Shown: positions 1-15,696, counted from the first letter of the stretch. The stretch is 64,000 bases of DNA from Pseudisothecium myosuroides (GCA_951799445.1 OX637287.1:36733724-36797723); one strand, 5' to 3'. Notes: generated by a model not told the origin, from the letters alone. Made by a program: numbers and translations.

Positions 1-1507
1 AAAGTCGATTTGCTGGTTCTATTAATTGTTACCAATAGAAAGGTCCCCGATCTTGTTCTTTGACTTTTTAAATAGAAATATGAGAACTAATGGCACTATG
101 ATTAGTGGAAAATATGTTCATAGCAGGTGAGTGGAATTACAATGATGGATGCTAATTAAGGCAACAAAAAAAAAATTCAAGGGCAAAAACTAGAGTTTTC
201 AACATGTGAGCCTGTGAGCATGAGCTTGTGAGCCCGTGAGCTTGTGAGCGGAGAAGTTTTTTTAGGAAAAAATGGATGATAAATCTATGACCGTGGGTGT
301 AGGTAAATTTGATTTTTTAGAAATGTGAGTCTATTTTTCCAAAATTTTAGTCACTTACAACCATTTAAAAAAAATCTTTATTGCAACAATTTATTGTACA
401 TCACCAAAATACATTGTCCAAGAATTTGTCCAAGAATTTGTCCTAGAAATTACATCTTTGGACGTTTTTATTTTTTTTAAAGGAAAAAAATTTAAAAAAA
501 AAAAAAATTGGACATGTGGAAGGACTTTGTGGTAATGAGATTTGACCAAAAATATTAAGTCAAAATCACTTCTAATTTTTAGAAGTGTCTTTAGGATTGT
601 CTACTTCTACGAATGTGATGGACATAAATAATATACTTTTAGATGCTCTTTGCAAAGAAAATGTCCGCCACCTATAGAAATTTAAGCTAAAAATCATTAT
701 ATTTATTTGCTCAATAGTGTAAAGAAGCCTTAAACTCAAGAATGTGACAAATTAACAAAATTAGCTTTTAATTATACAATGATCTTTTGAAAATGTCTAA
801 AAAATAAAGGATACAATTAAAATCAAAAATTCTACAAATAAATTTTTTGTTTAGAGAATTACTCAAAAAAAGACTTTGTTTCTTTGTCAATGCATGTGCA
901 TGCATTACTCCTTTACGTCTGCAAATACAAACGGAATAATGTTAGACTTATAGAATATAAAAAGTAGCATGTACAAAAACAATTTGAAAATTTTGAAACT
1001 TACTTACTAGGTCTATCCTTCCAAATAAACTTCCGAACCACTACAATCATGGCATCTGGATCTTTTGAGGCCTCAACCAGCAATAGCGGTTGTGTAACTT
1101 CAATTGTCACCCCCGGGCACTCAACTCATGCATTATACACCGGGGTCATGGGTATTTAAATGGTTTAGAGGATGGCTTTTGTAAAAATTATATCAAATTA
1201 AAAAGACCAAAAAGTTAAGTGAAGACCAAATTAAAAGAAAATTAAATGTTGAAAATGTTGAATTGCATACATATTAGAAAAAAACTCACAATATATATGA
1301 AGAATTGAAGCACCTATGCATATTTTTACAAATTATATTCAAGAAGTTTCTTCCAATAAAATTAATTTTTTATTAAAAAGCTCAAAAAGTTGGGTAGCTT
1401 GTCCCATTATACATGTATTAAAAAACTCACATAATTAGGTTTTTAATGCTATAAATGTCCCCAAAAATTTTCATTTCATATATATAATTACATTTTTGGG
1501 ATTCTTG
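1..1507. other. AT-rich spacer, no gene seen
   Basis: Very AT-rich sequence with many A and T homopolymers and no reading frame that resembles a protein. The only structure I see is a short GTGAGC-type tandem repeat near 205-250, listed separately. Confidence 0.6.
205..250. repeat. Short GTGAGC-type tandem repeat
   Basis: Imperfect head-to-tail copies of GTGAGCCT / GTGAGCTT / GTGAGCCC occur about five times in 45 bases. It is a minisatellite-like patch with no evident function. Confidence 0.6.
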
Positions 1508-1511
1508 TTAA

Positions 1512-1778
1512 TCCCTAAAGGACCGGCATGCAATTTTGGGCTGTATAGAAATTTTGGGCAAGTATGTGTGACTAGAGATTTCTATATTTTAAGCTGAAAT
1601 TTTAATAGAAGGTGGGCGTGAGGAATATCTTTCATATGCACTAAATTTCATGACATTTGGAAATAGGAGTCAAAAGTTATGGCCAAATATGTTACTTTTT
1701 TTCGTAGTTGGGCTATCCGGGCAAATCAGAAAAAATCACTTTTTTTTTAAATATAAATTTGAAATTGGTTTTCTAGAG
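1512..1778 (+). mobile_element. Left part of a TTAA-family element (truncated)
   Basis: A TTAA at 1508-1511 is followed by TCCCTAAAGGACC, the terminal motif shared with the complete elements at 58780-59682 and 62430-63365. The inner sequence (a CCGGGCA motif, then AAATTTGAAATTGGTT) aligns with 62620-62700 of the latter. Homology stops near 1778, where another repeat begins at 1783, so the right half appears lost or displaced by that insertion. Confidence 0.55.
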
Positions 1779-1782
1779 TTAT

Positions 1783-2341
1783 CCCCTAAACGTCTGGATT
1801 CATCTCCAAATTTGACAATTTGAGAAAAACCATTATAAACTACAATTTGGAAGAATATTTTGGAATTGGTATACAAATGAAAGCTGTAGATTTTGATTTT
1901 TAAATTCTGTCCGTACGGTTAGATCTACTAATGCTATCACCAATCTTTTTCTATAAATTTTGAAAAGAAAATTTCAGAATTCCTTCTAAATTCAATTACA
2001 AGTAAAATATTATCATTTTTTGAGTAAATCTTGTTGGAATGGATTTGAAATAAGGTTCTCTTCATATGGTGATTTTTTGAAATTTTTTTGACCTTTACAT
2101 CTTTGACCTCATTTTTGCACATCTAGTTTTGAACTAAAGTCAATGCAAATTGACCACTTGACATACTTCCACATTTGTAATTTTAGAAATGTATATATTC
2201 TAGTAACACCAAATCCAACCGATGGATAGGACAACAACTTGATAAAGTATCACCAAAAATTAGGATGACTTTCATCCAAGCAGGAATGAGACAGAAACAA
2301 GGACCTGAATCTGTTCATCGTCCAAAAAATGGACATCGGAG
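1783..2341 (-). mobile_element. Inverted copy of the ~559-bp element at 12403-12961
   Basis: This block is nearly identical, in reverse orientation, to 12403-12961; a 61-codon frame in it (1937-2122, minus) differs from its partner (12622-12807, plus) at only three residues. The shared end reads CCCCTAAACGTCTGG at 1783; the other end is near GGACATCGGAG at about 2341. This copy is flanked by TTAT and CACT, so no clean target duplication is visible, unlike the partner. The internal frame has no recognisable domain and is probably not coding. Confidence 0.65.
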
Positions 2342-2497
2342 CACTCCAGGGTTAACCCTGGAAGGGTGTGGCCCCCCTATGACCAAGGTAGTCACCAACA
2401 TGAATTCGATCGAGCAACCGAAGCAAGTGAATAACTTACTCACAGGAATTTTTGAGTCACCATTATCTCTTTCAGTTGTTTTTTGGTTTCTCAAGAG

Positions 2498-2541
2498 AGT
2501 TTAGGGTTAGGATTTACGGTTCTAGGGTTTTAGGGTTTGGC
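2498..2541 (-). repeat. Degenerate telomere-like heptamer array 3' of the tubulin gene
   Basis: On the plus strand there are about six degenerate TTTAGGG units in a row (TTTAGGG, TTAGGAT, TTACGGT, TCTAGGG, TTTTAGGG, TTTGG). Read in the sense of the tubulin gene this is a CCCTAAA-type array about 290 bases beyond its stop codon. TTTAGGG is the usual plant telomere unit, and short AAACCCTA boxes also occur as regulatory sites. Which applies here is unknown. Confidence 0.55.
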
Positions 2542-2827
2542 AAATGACAGGGGAAAATGTTACGTGAGCTTGTATCCCGAGTATTCCCGACGTCGAAACA
2601 GTGAAATGCATGACCCCGCTTGTTTGGGGGCTAAACTTCCAGCATTTTAGTTTCGGGTTTAGTTTCTCAACCTGTTATTCGTGAATCGTGTCTTTCTTAT
2701 TTGAGTGCATGGGCTCACATGCCAATTTTAGGAAAGTCGATAAATGCAACAATTGTGTGATCATATAAATGTTTCTCCTTGCATATAAAATTCAAGCTGT
2801 TCAAGCTCAACGATGGAGCTGGATTTT

Positions 2828-6042
<3,215 letters not shown>

Positions 6043-7435
6043 ACTTGGTCAATTGATCCGTGAGTTTCAAAGTCTGTTGGTATGTATGTTGCAGACTGTA
6101 GCGGCGGTGAGCTTCTCTACTGGAGAAGGTAAGAGACGTTAGTAGGAACTTCGAAGCTACGATTTCATCGAAGACATGAAGAGATTGAAGTATGCAAAAG
6201 GCAATTCTGCGACTGGATGCGTCGCCTGCCACCCAAGTCCCCGCGAGCTTCGCTCAGTCTTGATTTTGACGTTTTGGATCCGTCAATTGAGTGTGTCGGT
6301 TGGTGCCAATTGATTTTGTCGCTTGGTGTTGAGGGAGCAACTTAGGGCAGCTTTCCATGCACTTAGAATTGGCCAAACCTTACGTAAAAGACAAAAAAAG
6401 TTCAGAAATCTACATGGAAGGATGCAATAGTTGTCTCAGAATTGTTGGCTAGCAAAATTTTGGGGGCATAGCTATTCCTAAAATGTAGTTTCTTCTTGCT
6501 CACATAGATGTGAAAGCATCAAGAAGCTCAACGATTGTAATTCTAACTCTTGAAAACTCATAAATTCAATCCTAGAAAATATTGAAGTTCATTCATAGAG
6601 CAATAATTATTAGAGTGGTGTTGATTTTGGAAGAACGTAATTCTACTATCAAGGTAGTTAAAAATTATTACATTATTGGATGAATAGGTGCATTTTTTTT
6701 TTCATATCATTTTTATATTTAATATTTAACTAGATGAATAGTGAAGCTCAAGATCAAGAGTAGATGCTAGAGTAAATTTCCAAATTCTAATTTTGATCTA
6801 TGTTGCTTCATGTGGACAAGGCAAGGTTGAAGCTTTTGACACACCAAAAGGAAAAATCCTCACAACATAAGAAAAAGGTGGAGTACAAGAGGTGTCTAGG
6901 TGAATAAAAGAGATTGAAAAATGATGCAAAAATCCATGTTTTCAAAATCTTGTAGACACCTTTAGGTGATTTTTGTAAAACTCCAAATTTTGAAAAAGTA
7001 TTAGCCTCTGTTGAGAGTTCCTAAAATTTATAAATACTAGATCTAATATTTTACATTGATTCACACTAATAAATAAAAAAATGGCATTTTTATAATTATC
7101 TTACTATTGTAGAACCATGTCATTATGAACACTTGATCTTAGATATGTTACACTTGAATATTGAAGTGTAGTTAGGCAAGAACTCATCTTTGAATTCATA
7201 TTCAACAACATTATATATTTTAAAATTCCAAAGTTGTAACATTTATGTGTCAAGAGCTCAAAAATTAAAATCTCCAAAAATCTAATAATTGAAATTGGTT
7301 TAGATAATTATGAGGCTTTAGCCATTTTAACAAGTTGTAAGGTTCTCAAACACAGTTTAGGATTAGAGACATTATGAAGGCTAGCTCTTTTGCTTAGACA
7401 ACTTGATCAAGAGGTTTGTGTACTTGCATGGTTGT
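6043..7435. other. Tubulin upstream flank and AT-rich spacer
   Basis: The part next to the gene (about 6043-6350) is less AT-rich and presumably contains the promoter, but I could not place a convincing TATA box or transcription start. Beyond 6350 I see only AT-rich sequence without a gene. Confidence 0.4.
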
Positions 7436-7439
7436 AGTA

Positions 7440-8169
7440 GGGTGAATGCAAGAAACACTTGTACTATTTTGCGTCACACCTTGCGTTTTGATTAGTTTTT
7501 TGGTCGTAACTTTTGCGTTCTGGCTCCAAATGACTCAAGATTTATAGGTAAGGTACTCATGACTATTATACACCTTGCCTAATTTTTTTAATTTTCAAAA
7601 ATAGTTTATTGTCCAAAAATAGCCCCCAATTATATATCACACTTGCCAATTTAGAGGGATTTAGTACTATTTAGTACCCAAAAAAATGAATTTCGAGCTA
7701 AAATTTGGAGGGCATGGTCTTCTAGTAGACTTCTAGCTATGCAGGAAAGGAATTCTAAAAATAATTAATTGTATGTGGTGTAGAAGTCCACAAAGTGCAC
7801 TTCTTTCTGTTTACATTTTGAAACATATAAAATATTATTTTGGAGTTTTTTTGGGTGAAGGGCCATCTTTATAGAGTTGTTACAAATCGCCAATTTTTAT
7901 TTTATATATTTCATTTTTTTTCCTATTTTTAACTAATTTATACATCAAAATAGCCATTTTCTTGAGATTTGGCACTTTTTTAGTTCTCTAGCTTAAAGAA
8001 ATTTTCTATGAATTTCATTTGGTGGTTACCTTCATCTTAAAGGTGTATACATTAACCATATTCTTTTGTTTTTTAAAAATTATTTTTCTAATTTTATAGT
8101 ACTCTAGAAGAAAAATTATGAGTACTCTAAAAACGCAACAAAATCGGCAGTTGTTTCTTGCATTCACCC
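7440..8169 (+). mobile_element. 730-bp TIR element with 4-bp AGTA duplication
   Basis: The left end GGGTGAATGCAAGAAACA is repeated perfectly (18 bases) in inverse orientation at the right end. The element is flanked by AGTA at 7436-7439 and 8170-8173. A related copy with its own target duplication lies at 9904-10635 and a partial one at about 33590-34130. No coding capacity is seen, so it is non-autonomous. A 4-bp duplication is not typical of hAT, Mutator, PIF/Harbinger or CACTA elements; Sola-type elements make 4-bp duplications, but no transposase is present to assign it. Confidence 0.8.
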
Positions 8170-8579
8170 AGTATTTAAGTGATATTTTGTAATAAGGGCC
8201 AATATGTGATGTGCACTCAATTTAATTATAATTATAGTGATAAAACTTTGAAAAAATGGTTGTGAATGAAAAAGAGGCATTTGAAATTTAGAAAAATAAA
8301 AAGTTTTGGTACTTATTTACAAATCACGAGCAATACCGTGTACAAGAACCTCTTGAACATATCTACCAGTGTGATTTTTTTCCAAGTTATTTTCAATTTA
8401 TTCCCTTTGTTCAAAATAAACATCCACAATGTTGTTGAAAATGTTTTATACCAATTTGATTGATCATATTATAAAAAGCATAAATTAGGATGGTTCCAAA
8501 TTTTATATCACATGAAACAATTATATATATTGCATGTGTTCATTGCAACTTAAACAAAATTGGAATTTTTTTTTCCGTA

Positions 8580-9058
8580 TGACCTACTCAAAATGACTAT
8601 GACTTTCAATTAGTAGATACTTATTTTGGGTCAGAGGGTGTATTTTTATTCTTTTATCATAAATTGACTTCTACTTTATAATTTTTTTTAAAGATGAAAA
8701 CGAAACTTTAGAGGGAAGAATTTTTACATATTTTCCACCCTTTTTCAATATTTTGATTAAAATTCAAGTTACAAGGTACACATGTTTTTTTTTGAAATTT
8801 TTTATTGAAGATAAAACTTTGCATTTGAGAAAGGCCATAAAATACTAGTTTTTGAATTTAAACACATCAATCTTGCAGTGGGTGGGGAGGGGGCCATTTT
8901 AAAATTTCAAAAGGATATACTTGAGCAAGTTAACCAAAAGATCATACGATTGGATTTATTAAAGAAATATTTAAGGTGAATATTTTAGCCTTTCTTTGGT
9001 GGAAAAAATTTGAAGCAATTTTGAACCTCAAAACACTAAAGAATGTAGGGGTTAAGGC
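8580..9058 (+). mobile_element. Degraded right part of a TTAA-family element
   Basis: The sequence from about 8860 to 9055 aligns with the right part of the complete element at 58780-59682: a cacatcaatcttgcag-like block, a ttaaccaaaagatc-like block, then the tail. It ends in a decayed terminus, GTAGGGGTTAA, near 9048-9058. The left end was not found. Confidence 0.45.
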
Positions 9059-9739
9059 ATGGAAATTTTGAAATTAGTAAATTTTTTGAATATATAAAGT
9101 ATCACTTGTAGTTGTGTTTATTTTATGTTACATCAAAAGGATCTCTATGTTCTTGTCCCTAAAGGTCTTTGTAAGCTGAAATGGATTTTGGGAATTTAAG
9201 CATTGAAAATGAAGTATTAGATTTGGTTTCTTCTTCCATCCTTATTTTTCAAGATTAGAAAAATAGAAAAAATTCTAGGCAATCTAATTTTTATGAAGAT
9301 GTAACGGTTGAAAAAAATCTATGCGTTTTTTGGGTATTAGCACTAACTTAGGCAAAGAGAGTGCAATGTCATTTTATTTGAAAGTTTGCATACTTCTTCC
9401 TAACTACTCAAATTTGAAATCCCAAAATCTTCCCTGCACACAAAATTTGGGTTTTGGGGCTCACCACCACAACAAAGTCACATTGTTAAAAGCCTAGGCA
9501 GGCTTATCAAAACATTTCACTCCACTTTTATTGCACACATTGTTCTCACACATACATTGCCCTCATATCCCAACAATTTTGTATGTGACTCTAATATTAT
9601 TCAAAAATAAGATCCTAAATACATTACCAAATTCTAAAAAATGACTAAGGTTTGATTAAAAGCCTTTTTTCAGAACACTGTTTTTTGATAGTTTTATAAG
9701 TATTTGTCAATTTATGACACATGGATCTTTAGTGGTTAA

Positions 9740-11916
9740 CCCTTAAAGGACAGACCAGTCACTATGGAAATCATCTTTTTTGGTACCATGTGAATCATTT
9801 GCTTAAAAAAAACCAAAAGCACTCATTGGAGGTCAAACTACTATGCAAGACCTTATCTTTTTCATACAAAATTCCAAGGATGAACATCTACACTTTTATC
9901 TAAGGATGATTGCACGAAAAACTTGTACTATTTTCTATCACACGATGTATTTTGATTTGTTTTTGGGCCATAACTTTTGTGTTTTGGCTCCAAATGACTC
10001 AAAATTTATGAACAAGGTACTCATAATTATTATATATCTCAACCAATATTTTGAAAATTTTAAAAATTGTTTTATTATCCCAAAATAGCCCCCATTTTTA
10101 TGTCACCTTTGCCAATTTTGGAGTTTTTTGAACAAAGCAGTACCCAAATAAATGAATTTGAAGCTGAAATTTGGAAAAGATGGTCTTGTAGTATACTTCT
10201 AGCTATTCTTCAAAGAATTTCTAAAAATAGTTAATTATATGTCGTATAGAAGTCCACAAAGTGAGCCTCTTTCTACTTGCATTTTGAAACATGTATAATC
10301 TTTTTTTGATGTTTTTTTTTGGTGAATGACCATTTCTATAGAATTGCTACAAATGGCCAGTTTTTATTTTCTTCATTTAACGTTTTTCCTATTTTTTTAC
10401 TAATTAAAACATCAAAGTATGTATTTTCTTGAGATTTGGCACTTTTTGTAGTTCTCCTACTTAAAAAAAAATTCTAAGATTTTCCTTTGGTGGCTACCTT
10501 CATCTTATAGATTTATATATTGGCTATAATTTTAATTTTTAATTTTTAATTTTCTTTAATTTTATAGTACTCCAAAAAAAAAGCATGAGTACTGAAAAAC
10601 ACAACAAAATTGGCATGTGTTTCGTGCAATCACCCCTAACATGGAAGGACAATAAATGAACAAGTGACAAATGACAAGCTAATTAAGGGCACATCCTATT
10701 TTCACGTAGTTTTCAGCTTATTCAAGGCATCCATTAATTGTCTTATAAATTTTGAATAAAGTTGAGTGTGATTGGAAAAATACATTCTCATCGTGAAGAA
10801 TGTACAAATCTAAGTTCGGCTATCTGATGTTTAAATGTACCAACTTGTAAATTCTCAAACGTCTTTTTTATGCAGAGCATGGCCAAATAGACAATATTTA
10901 GGTATGTTTACTTTGGGTGTTTGGTCTAAACCAGTCCCCCCCCCCCTTTTTTTTTGCACCATGGGGCTAGATTACACCATTTCAAAATAAATGTCCACTT
11001 TTTGCCAACAAAAGTAATTCTTTTTTGCCAAAAAAATTCATTTCCACTACAAATGTGGATGAATTCACCATATTTGAATGAAAAAATGTATGAATAAGAT
11101 TTTGAAACTTTTCGCTAAGATAGTAAAATACAATAGTGGCTTGGAAATGTAATTTTTATTTCAATCACTACATAGGAGTAGAAGTTATACTATTTTCACT
11201 TTGCTAGGCACAAAAAGAAATCTACATAAACTTGAAATAATTATAAATAAATAAATAAATTTATAGATCATATTTTCGTCTAGTACATGAAAACTTTTGA
11301 TTCATTCCATTTGGATTACTAACGTGAAAGTTATATAGCATCTTGTTTTCTAAGCACTCATAACATCTATTTGAGAAATAACATATTGAATACATTTTTG
11401 AACTCAATTTTCACAATTTAAGGAAAAAAATAGTTTTATAGGGTTTAGTTTGCTTGCTAGAACAATCTCACCATTAGGATTATTTAGTATGTTTCAATTC
11501 CATCTTAGAGATATTAACAATTTAGTTTTTTCTTTTACCTTGTACCTTCTTCTACTTCACAATTTTTTTGAAAATGAAAATTAAGTGTTTTTTATTTTAA
11601 TTTTTTTTCCAAACTCTCACCTCAATTCCTCATGATAAAAATAATTCAAATTTAAACTTTGTAATGCAAAAAATTTAAGTTAAGAAAGTTCAAAGTCAAG
11701 TAATCTAGTCAAGCAAGATGCAAAAAAAAACTTATTTTCTTCACTTTAAATGCAAATATCTTGCAATCTATTCGATCAAATTTTCTGAAATTTCTTCCAC
11801 ACATTCTTACACTAGTCTAGTGCAAGATCTTACGGTTAGAAATGCAAAAACTTCAATTTTCACAGTTTTTTGCACTTTGCAATAAAAATGGCAGTTTTGA
11901 GTGGTCCTTTTAGGGG
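9740..11916 (+). mobile_element. TTAA-flanked element carrying a nested insertion
   Basis: TTAA at 9736-9739 is followed by CCCTTAAAGGAC. The right end is GTCCTTTTAGGGG followed by TTAA at 11917-11920. The last ~250 bases (AAGATCTTACGGTTA, then CAGTTTTGAG) match the right end of the complete element at 62430-63365. The 732-bp element at 9904-10635 sits inside it, which partly explains its larger size. No transposase is seen. Confidence 0.6.
9904..10635 (+). mobile_element. 732-bp TIR element with CTAA duplication (second copy)
   Basis: It aligns along its length with the element at 7440-8169. Its ends are GGATGATTGCACGAAA on the left and, inverted, GGGTGATTGCACGAAA on the right. CTAA occurs at 9900-9903 and at 10636-10639. 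Different target words at the two copies (AGTA, CTAA) support a true 4-bp target site duplication. It is nested inside the TTAA-flanked element. Confidence 0.75.
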
Positions 11917-11944
11917 TTAAAGTGACTCACTTGAGAAGAATGAG

Positions 11945-12240
11945 AACACGAGAGCATACAAACGAAAGAGAATTCCAACACACTTTAGCATACATTATTT
12001 GAACACCATATGAATAAGTTATCGAATTTAAAATGTTACCTATTGGTGTACCAAAAATCAGGCCTAAACTCTCATATGCCATGTTACCATGTTCTCATCG
12101 TGCACAAACTGTGTACCAGTAGTCAGTATATATTTAGTTTTTATTATTGTTGCTTGTTAATAGTGTTGCTTGTTGGTCCGAATGTGGGTGTTACGTTATC
12201 CCGTGTGATGGGTGCACGTCCTTCAGGATGAAATTCAAAT
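11945..12240 (+). repeat. Dispersed repeat, copy 1 (copy 2 near 19040-19290)
   Basis: Shares diverged blocks with 19040-19290 in the same orientation: AAAGAGAATT, ACCAAAAATCA, ACTCTCAT, a GTGTAC-rich stretch and TCC(A/G)AATGT(G/A)GGTGTT. It is an old repeat of unknown class, with no terminal inverted repeats found. Confidence 0.45.
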
Positions 12241-12402
12241 CTGCCACATCGCCACGTTTGAAACGGATGTGATTCAATTCCAGACGGGAGTATAAGTTAT
12301 TCTTGATGAGCATTTGCATCAATTTTCATATCTTGTACTCAGTACTTTATTGCAACTCATGGCATTATTCTCCTACATTTTATCATAAATGTGTACCATT
12401 AA

Positions 12403-12961
12403 CTCCGACGTCCATTTTCTAGACGATGAACAGATTCAGATCCTTGTTTCTGTCTCATTCCTGCTTGGATGAAAGTCATCCTAATTTTTGGTGATACTTT
12501 ATCAAGTTGTTGTCCTATCCATCGGTTGGATTTGGTTTTACTAGAATATATACATTTCTAAAATTACAAATGTGGAAGTATGTCAAGTGGTCAATTTGCA
12601 TTGACTTTAGTTCAAAACTAGATGTGCAAAAATGAGGTCAAAGATGTAAAGGTCACAAAAATTTCAAAAAATCTCCATATGAAGAGAACCTTATTTCAAA
12701 TCCATTCCAACAAGTTTTACTCAAAAAATGATAATATTTTACTTGTAATTGAATTTAGAAGGAATTCTGAAATTTTCTTTTCAAAATTTATAGAAAAAGA
12801 TTGGTGATAGCATTAGTAGATCTAACCGTACGGATAGAATTTAAAAATCAAAATCTACAGCTTTCATTTGTATACCAATTCCAAAATATTCTTCCAAATT
12901 GTAGTTTATAATGGTTTTTCTCAAATCGTCAATTTTGGAGATGAATCCAGACGTTTAGGGG
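12403..12961 (+). mobile_element. 559-bp element flanked by TTAA
   Basis: TTAA at 12399-12402 and at 12962-12965 bound a unit that begins CTCCGACGTCC and ends CCAGACGTTTAGGGG. The inverted partner at 1783-2341 shows the same unit boundaries. The right end starts CCCCTAAA when inverted, as in the TTAA family with CCCCTAAAGGAC ends, so this may be a sister family. The 61-codon frame at 12622-12807 has no known domain. Confidence 0.65.
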
Positions 12962-12965
12962 TTAA

Positions 12966-14556
12966 AATGACCCAAGTTTCCATCAATTTTGAAATGATGT
13001 GTACTTCGATTACATTCAAAGCCACCCTATTGAAAAAAAAGTTAATTCACCAATGCATCATCCCTGATTCCCTGCAGATGAATTGTTTGAAACTACACAA
13101 AATAGCTACGTGGGGAAGCATCTCAATGAGGAATGACGCTATGTTAAAGTTACGGGTAGCTTGAACGAGCCATCACACTCCATGAAAGTTTAGCAAGACA
13201 CTCCACTTCAATTGTGCCTAGTTGCAGAAGAATACCGGTATACATTAGAAGAATATACATCAACTTTAATTTAATTTGTGATACCAGTATTTTTATTTTA
13301 CATATTTTCCTGAGTGGCCTCCGTCATGAATTTGCTTCTCCTAATTTCAAAAGCTTTGCAAATTGATTTGCACTAACTTAAGGTACAGTAGAGAACAGCC
13401 ATCCATTTGTCCCTGCTAGGCATAAAGTTCACACAGTCTAATAATAACTTAACTTACAACGTTCAAATTTGAATGGTCGAAAAAGAAATTTAAACTCATG
13501 GGAAACACGATTCAATCTGTCGGTTCACGTCCATGAGTCCCTGGTTTTCAAATTTATTGAAATTGTCATGGCTATTTGGATCTTGAGTGGTGTGGGGATC
13601 TTGACGGAAGGTCTGGAATAATGAAACTTTTAATCCACACCAGTTTCACAATGACAACTGAATGAGGCCTGAATTTATGCTTGTTTTATTGGAAAAGTGA
13701 AGTGGTCCGAGTTTCGATGTCTGAAGTGGTTTGTGAGCAAATTTTGAGCACCAAGGAATATCCAAACCCGCAGGACCGGACAGGTACATATGGTGCGGGT
13801 GGAATGGGGAGGTAACAGATGACTGCTTGAGGTGGCCGGATCGGCCGGATCCACAACGGTATCAAATATGGTAAACCAGCCTATGACAGGCAGAATGATT
13901 GACTGGTTTGCCCTATTGGCATTGTTGAAAAAAATTAAAATTTGTTTTACATAAATGCAAACGTGAGAAATGGAGAGAGCAATTGAAATTTATTTTTTCC
14001 GACAAAGTGTGAATTTGTTATGGATTTTTGAATTTTGTTGCCCAATTGGCTTCAAAGAATCTCTAGACTACCCCAAAACCAACAAAAACTATATCTTGAA
14101 TGGTCATCTTGCTGACCTAAAGTAACTGCAATATTTTCTAACATGGCCACAACATGAAAGCCTACAAAATTCACACTTCTTACGATAAATTTACACCCAA
14201 AAGGTGAAAGTTCCTATTGCAGTCACTAATCACTTTGTCACCACCATCCAAGACATTGATTGTGGCCACTAACTCAACCTAGTGAAGCCCAAATCTCATT
14301 TATTGAGGAAAGTTTGTCATGGTTTGATGCAAGACTCACTATAATGGGTCATTCCCTAGGTCTCTATCATGGGTTGATGCAAGATTGTAAGTTAATGGGT
14401 CTGATTCCCTAGCTAAGAAAGTGAGGATGCATGTGTCAATTCGTAAAATGCAAGTTGCTGCTACCAAAAACTATCAATTAAACACCAAAAAGAGGAAAAA
14501 AACTGCCCTAACAACTAAGCTTTGTTCACCGAAAATTGCCAATTGATATGAACGTC
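12966..14556. other. Spacer, nothing recognised
   Basis: Intermediate AT content with a small GC-rich patch near 13770-13860. No homology, inverted repeat or plausible exon was recognised. Confidence 0.4.
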
Positions 14557-15006
14557 TTATGTACATTTCAGATGGCGATTCCAAAAGCAAAATAATCCCT
14601 TAATCCACAAGTCAGATTTCCTGCACTCAGTTGTAGATAGGCCTGTTGTTTGAAAAATATCAGAACTTTCCCTTTGGAAGGTGCGGTGAATGGCTAAGAG
14701 TCTGTCTGTTAAGTTAGGTTGCAACTTGCAACCACGATCTTGCGAAGCTTTTCTGGAGCAGCCAAACGATTCCCCAGACAGGAGCTTCACTGGGTGATCC
14801 TCCTGCGCAAACTGAACCGCCTTTTTATGCAACTGAATGAAGCCGAGCTCGCTCCTTCGGCTATGGCGGGGCAATGACCTCTGAAGGCCGTAGAGCTCGA
14901 GAGCTGATTTCAAAAGCACTTGTTCAGCAAGACCGAGGGTCCTTTTGTCACCCAACTTCACTTCGTACCGATTTGGTAATACTACCTCCACTCCAAATGT
15001 CACCAA
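14557..15006 (-). other. Unrecognised 149-codon ORF in a GC-richer island
   Basis: An open frame of 149 codons lies on the minus strand within an island (about 14600-15110) that is richer in GC than its surroundings. The middle (AEQVLLKSALELYGLQRSL, then AVQFAQEDHPVKLLSGESF) has ordinary amino-acid composition, but I recognise no domain, signal peptide or membrane segment. It could be a fragment of a host gene, a captured exon or a chance frame. I assign no function. Confidence 0.25.
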
Positions 15007-15129
15007 ACTCAGTTAGGAGGAGGCCAGAACTAGGCGTGATGCAACCAGGAATTATCCAAATGGTGGTACCTGAGGAGGCAGAACTGAATCAGTGAAAGAA
15101 TCCCCAAGACATTGGGCTTGCCTGGGACA

Positions 15130-15175
15130 CAAGCTCCTTCAAGTAGTGCACGAGCGTGCACGAGGATGCACGAGT
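15130..15175. repeat. Short TGCACGAG direct repeats
   Basis: The unit (G)TGCACGAG occurs three times in about 30 bases, in GTGCACGAGCGTGCACGAGG and the sequence just after. It is a minor tandem repeat. Confidence 0.5.
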
Positions 15176-15696
15176 TTGAACTTTGAACAGTGGAAGATCG
15201 ACTCCCTTACGCATTTTGAATGAAGGGTGGATGAATGCAATCAAATTAGTGAGAACATTTGGATGATAAAGATGATTGCTTCATTTATGGGTTTTGATCC
15301 TTGAGCAAACGACATGGAATTCAAATCAATTCCTGCTCAATCAATTCCAAAAATCACACATCACTCATAACATTTAGTAGCATGCGTTGATGTTGCCTTG
15401 GTTCTACACTGATGGCGTGCCTCTACATCCTCCACCTGTCTAATTCATCAATAGCTATTGATGAAGCATTGTTGGGGTGTGGAATATACCCACACCATCA
15501 CTGTAGAGCTCCAACAATCAATGATGGATCAAAAGCGCTAACATAAACCAAGAAGTTGTAGTGGTAAGTTACATACACTATTTCGTATTCGATAGGAGTT
15601 TTTTTAGTGGGACAAATAGAAGGTATATGAAGTTATGAACTACTTACACTACTTAACAGAAGGCATCATTGGGACAAGAGTTTACGCATATCCGGG

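Noticed and set aside
1937..2122. 61-codon frame conserved at 12622-12807 as a possible small gene
   Set aside because: Conservation is explained by the whole ~559-bp element being duplicated at DNA level; no protein-level signal.
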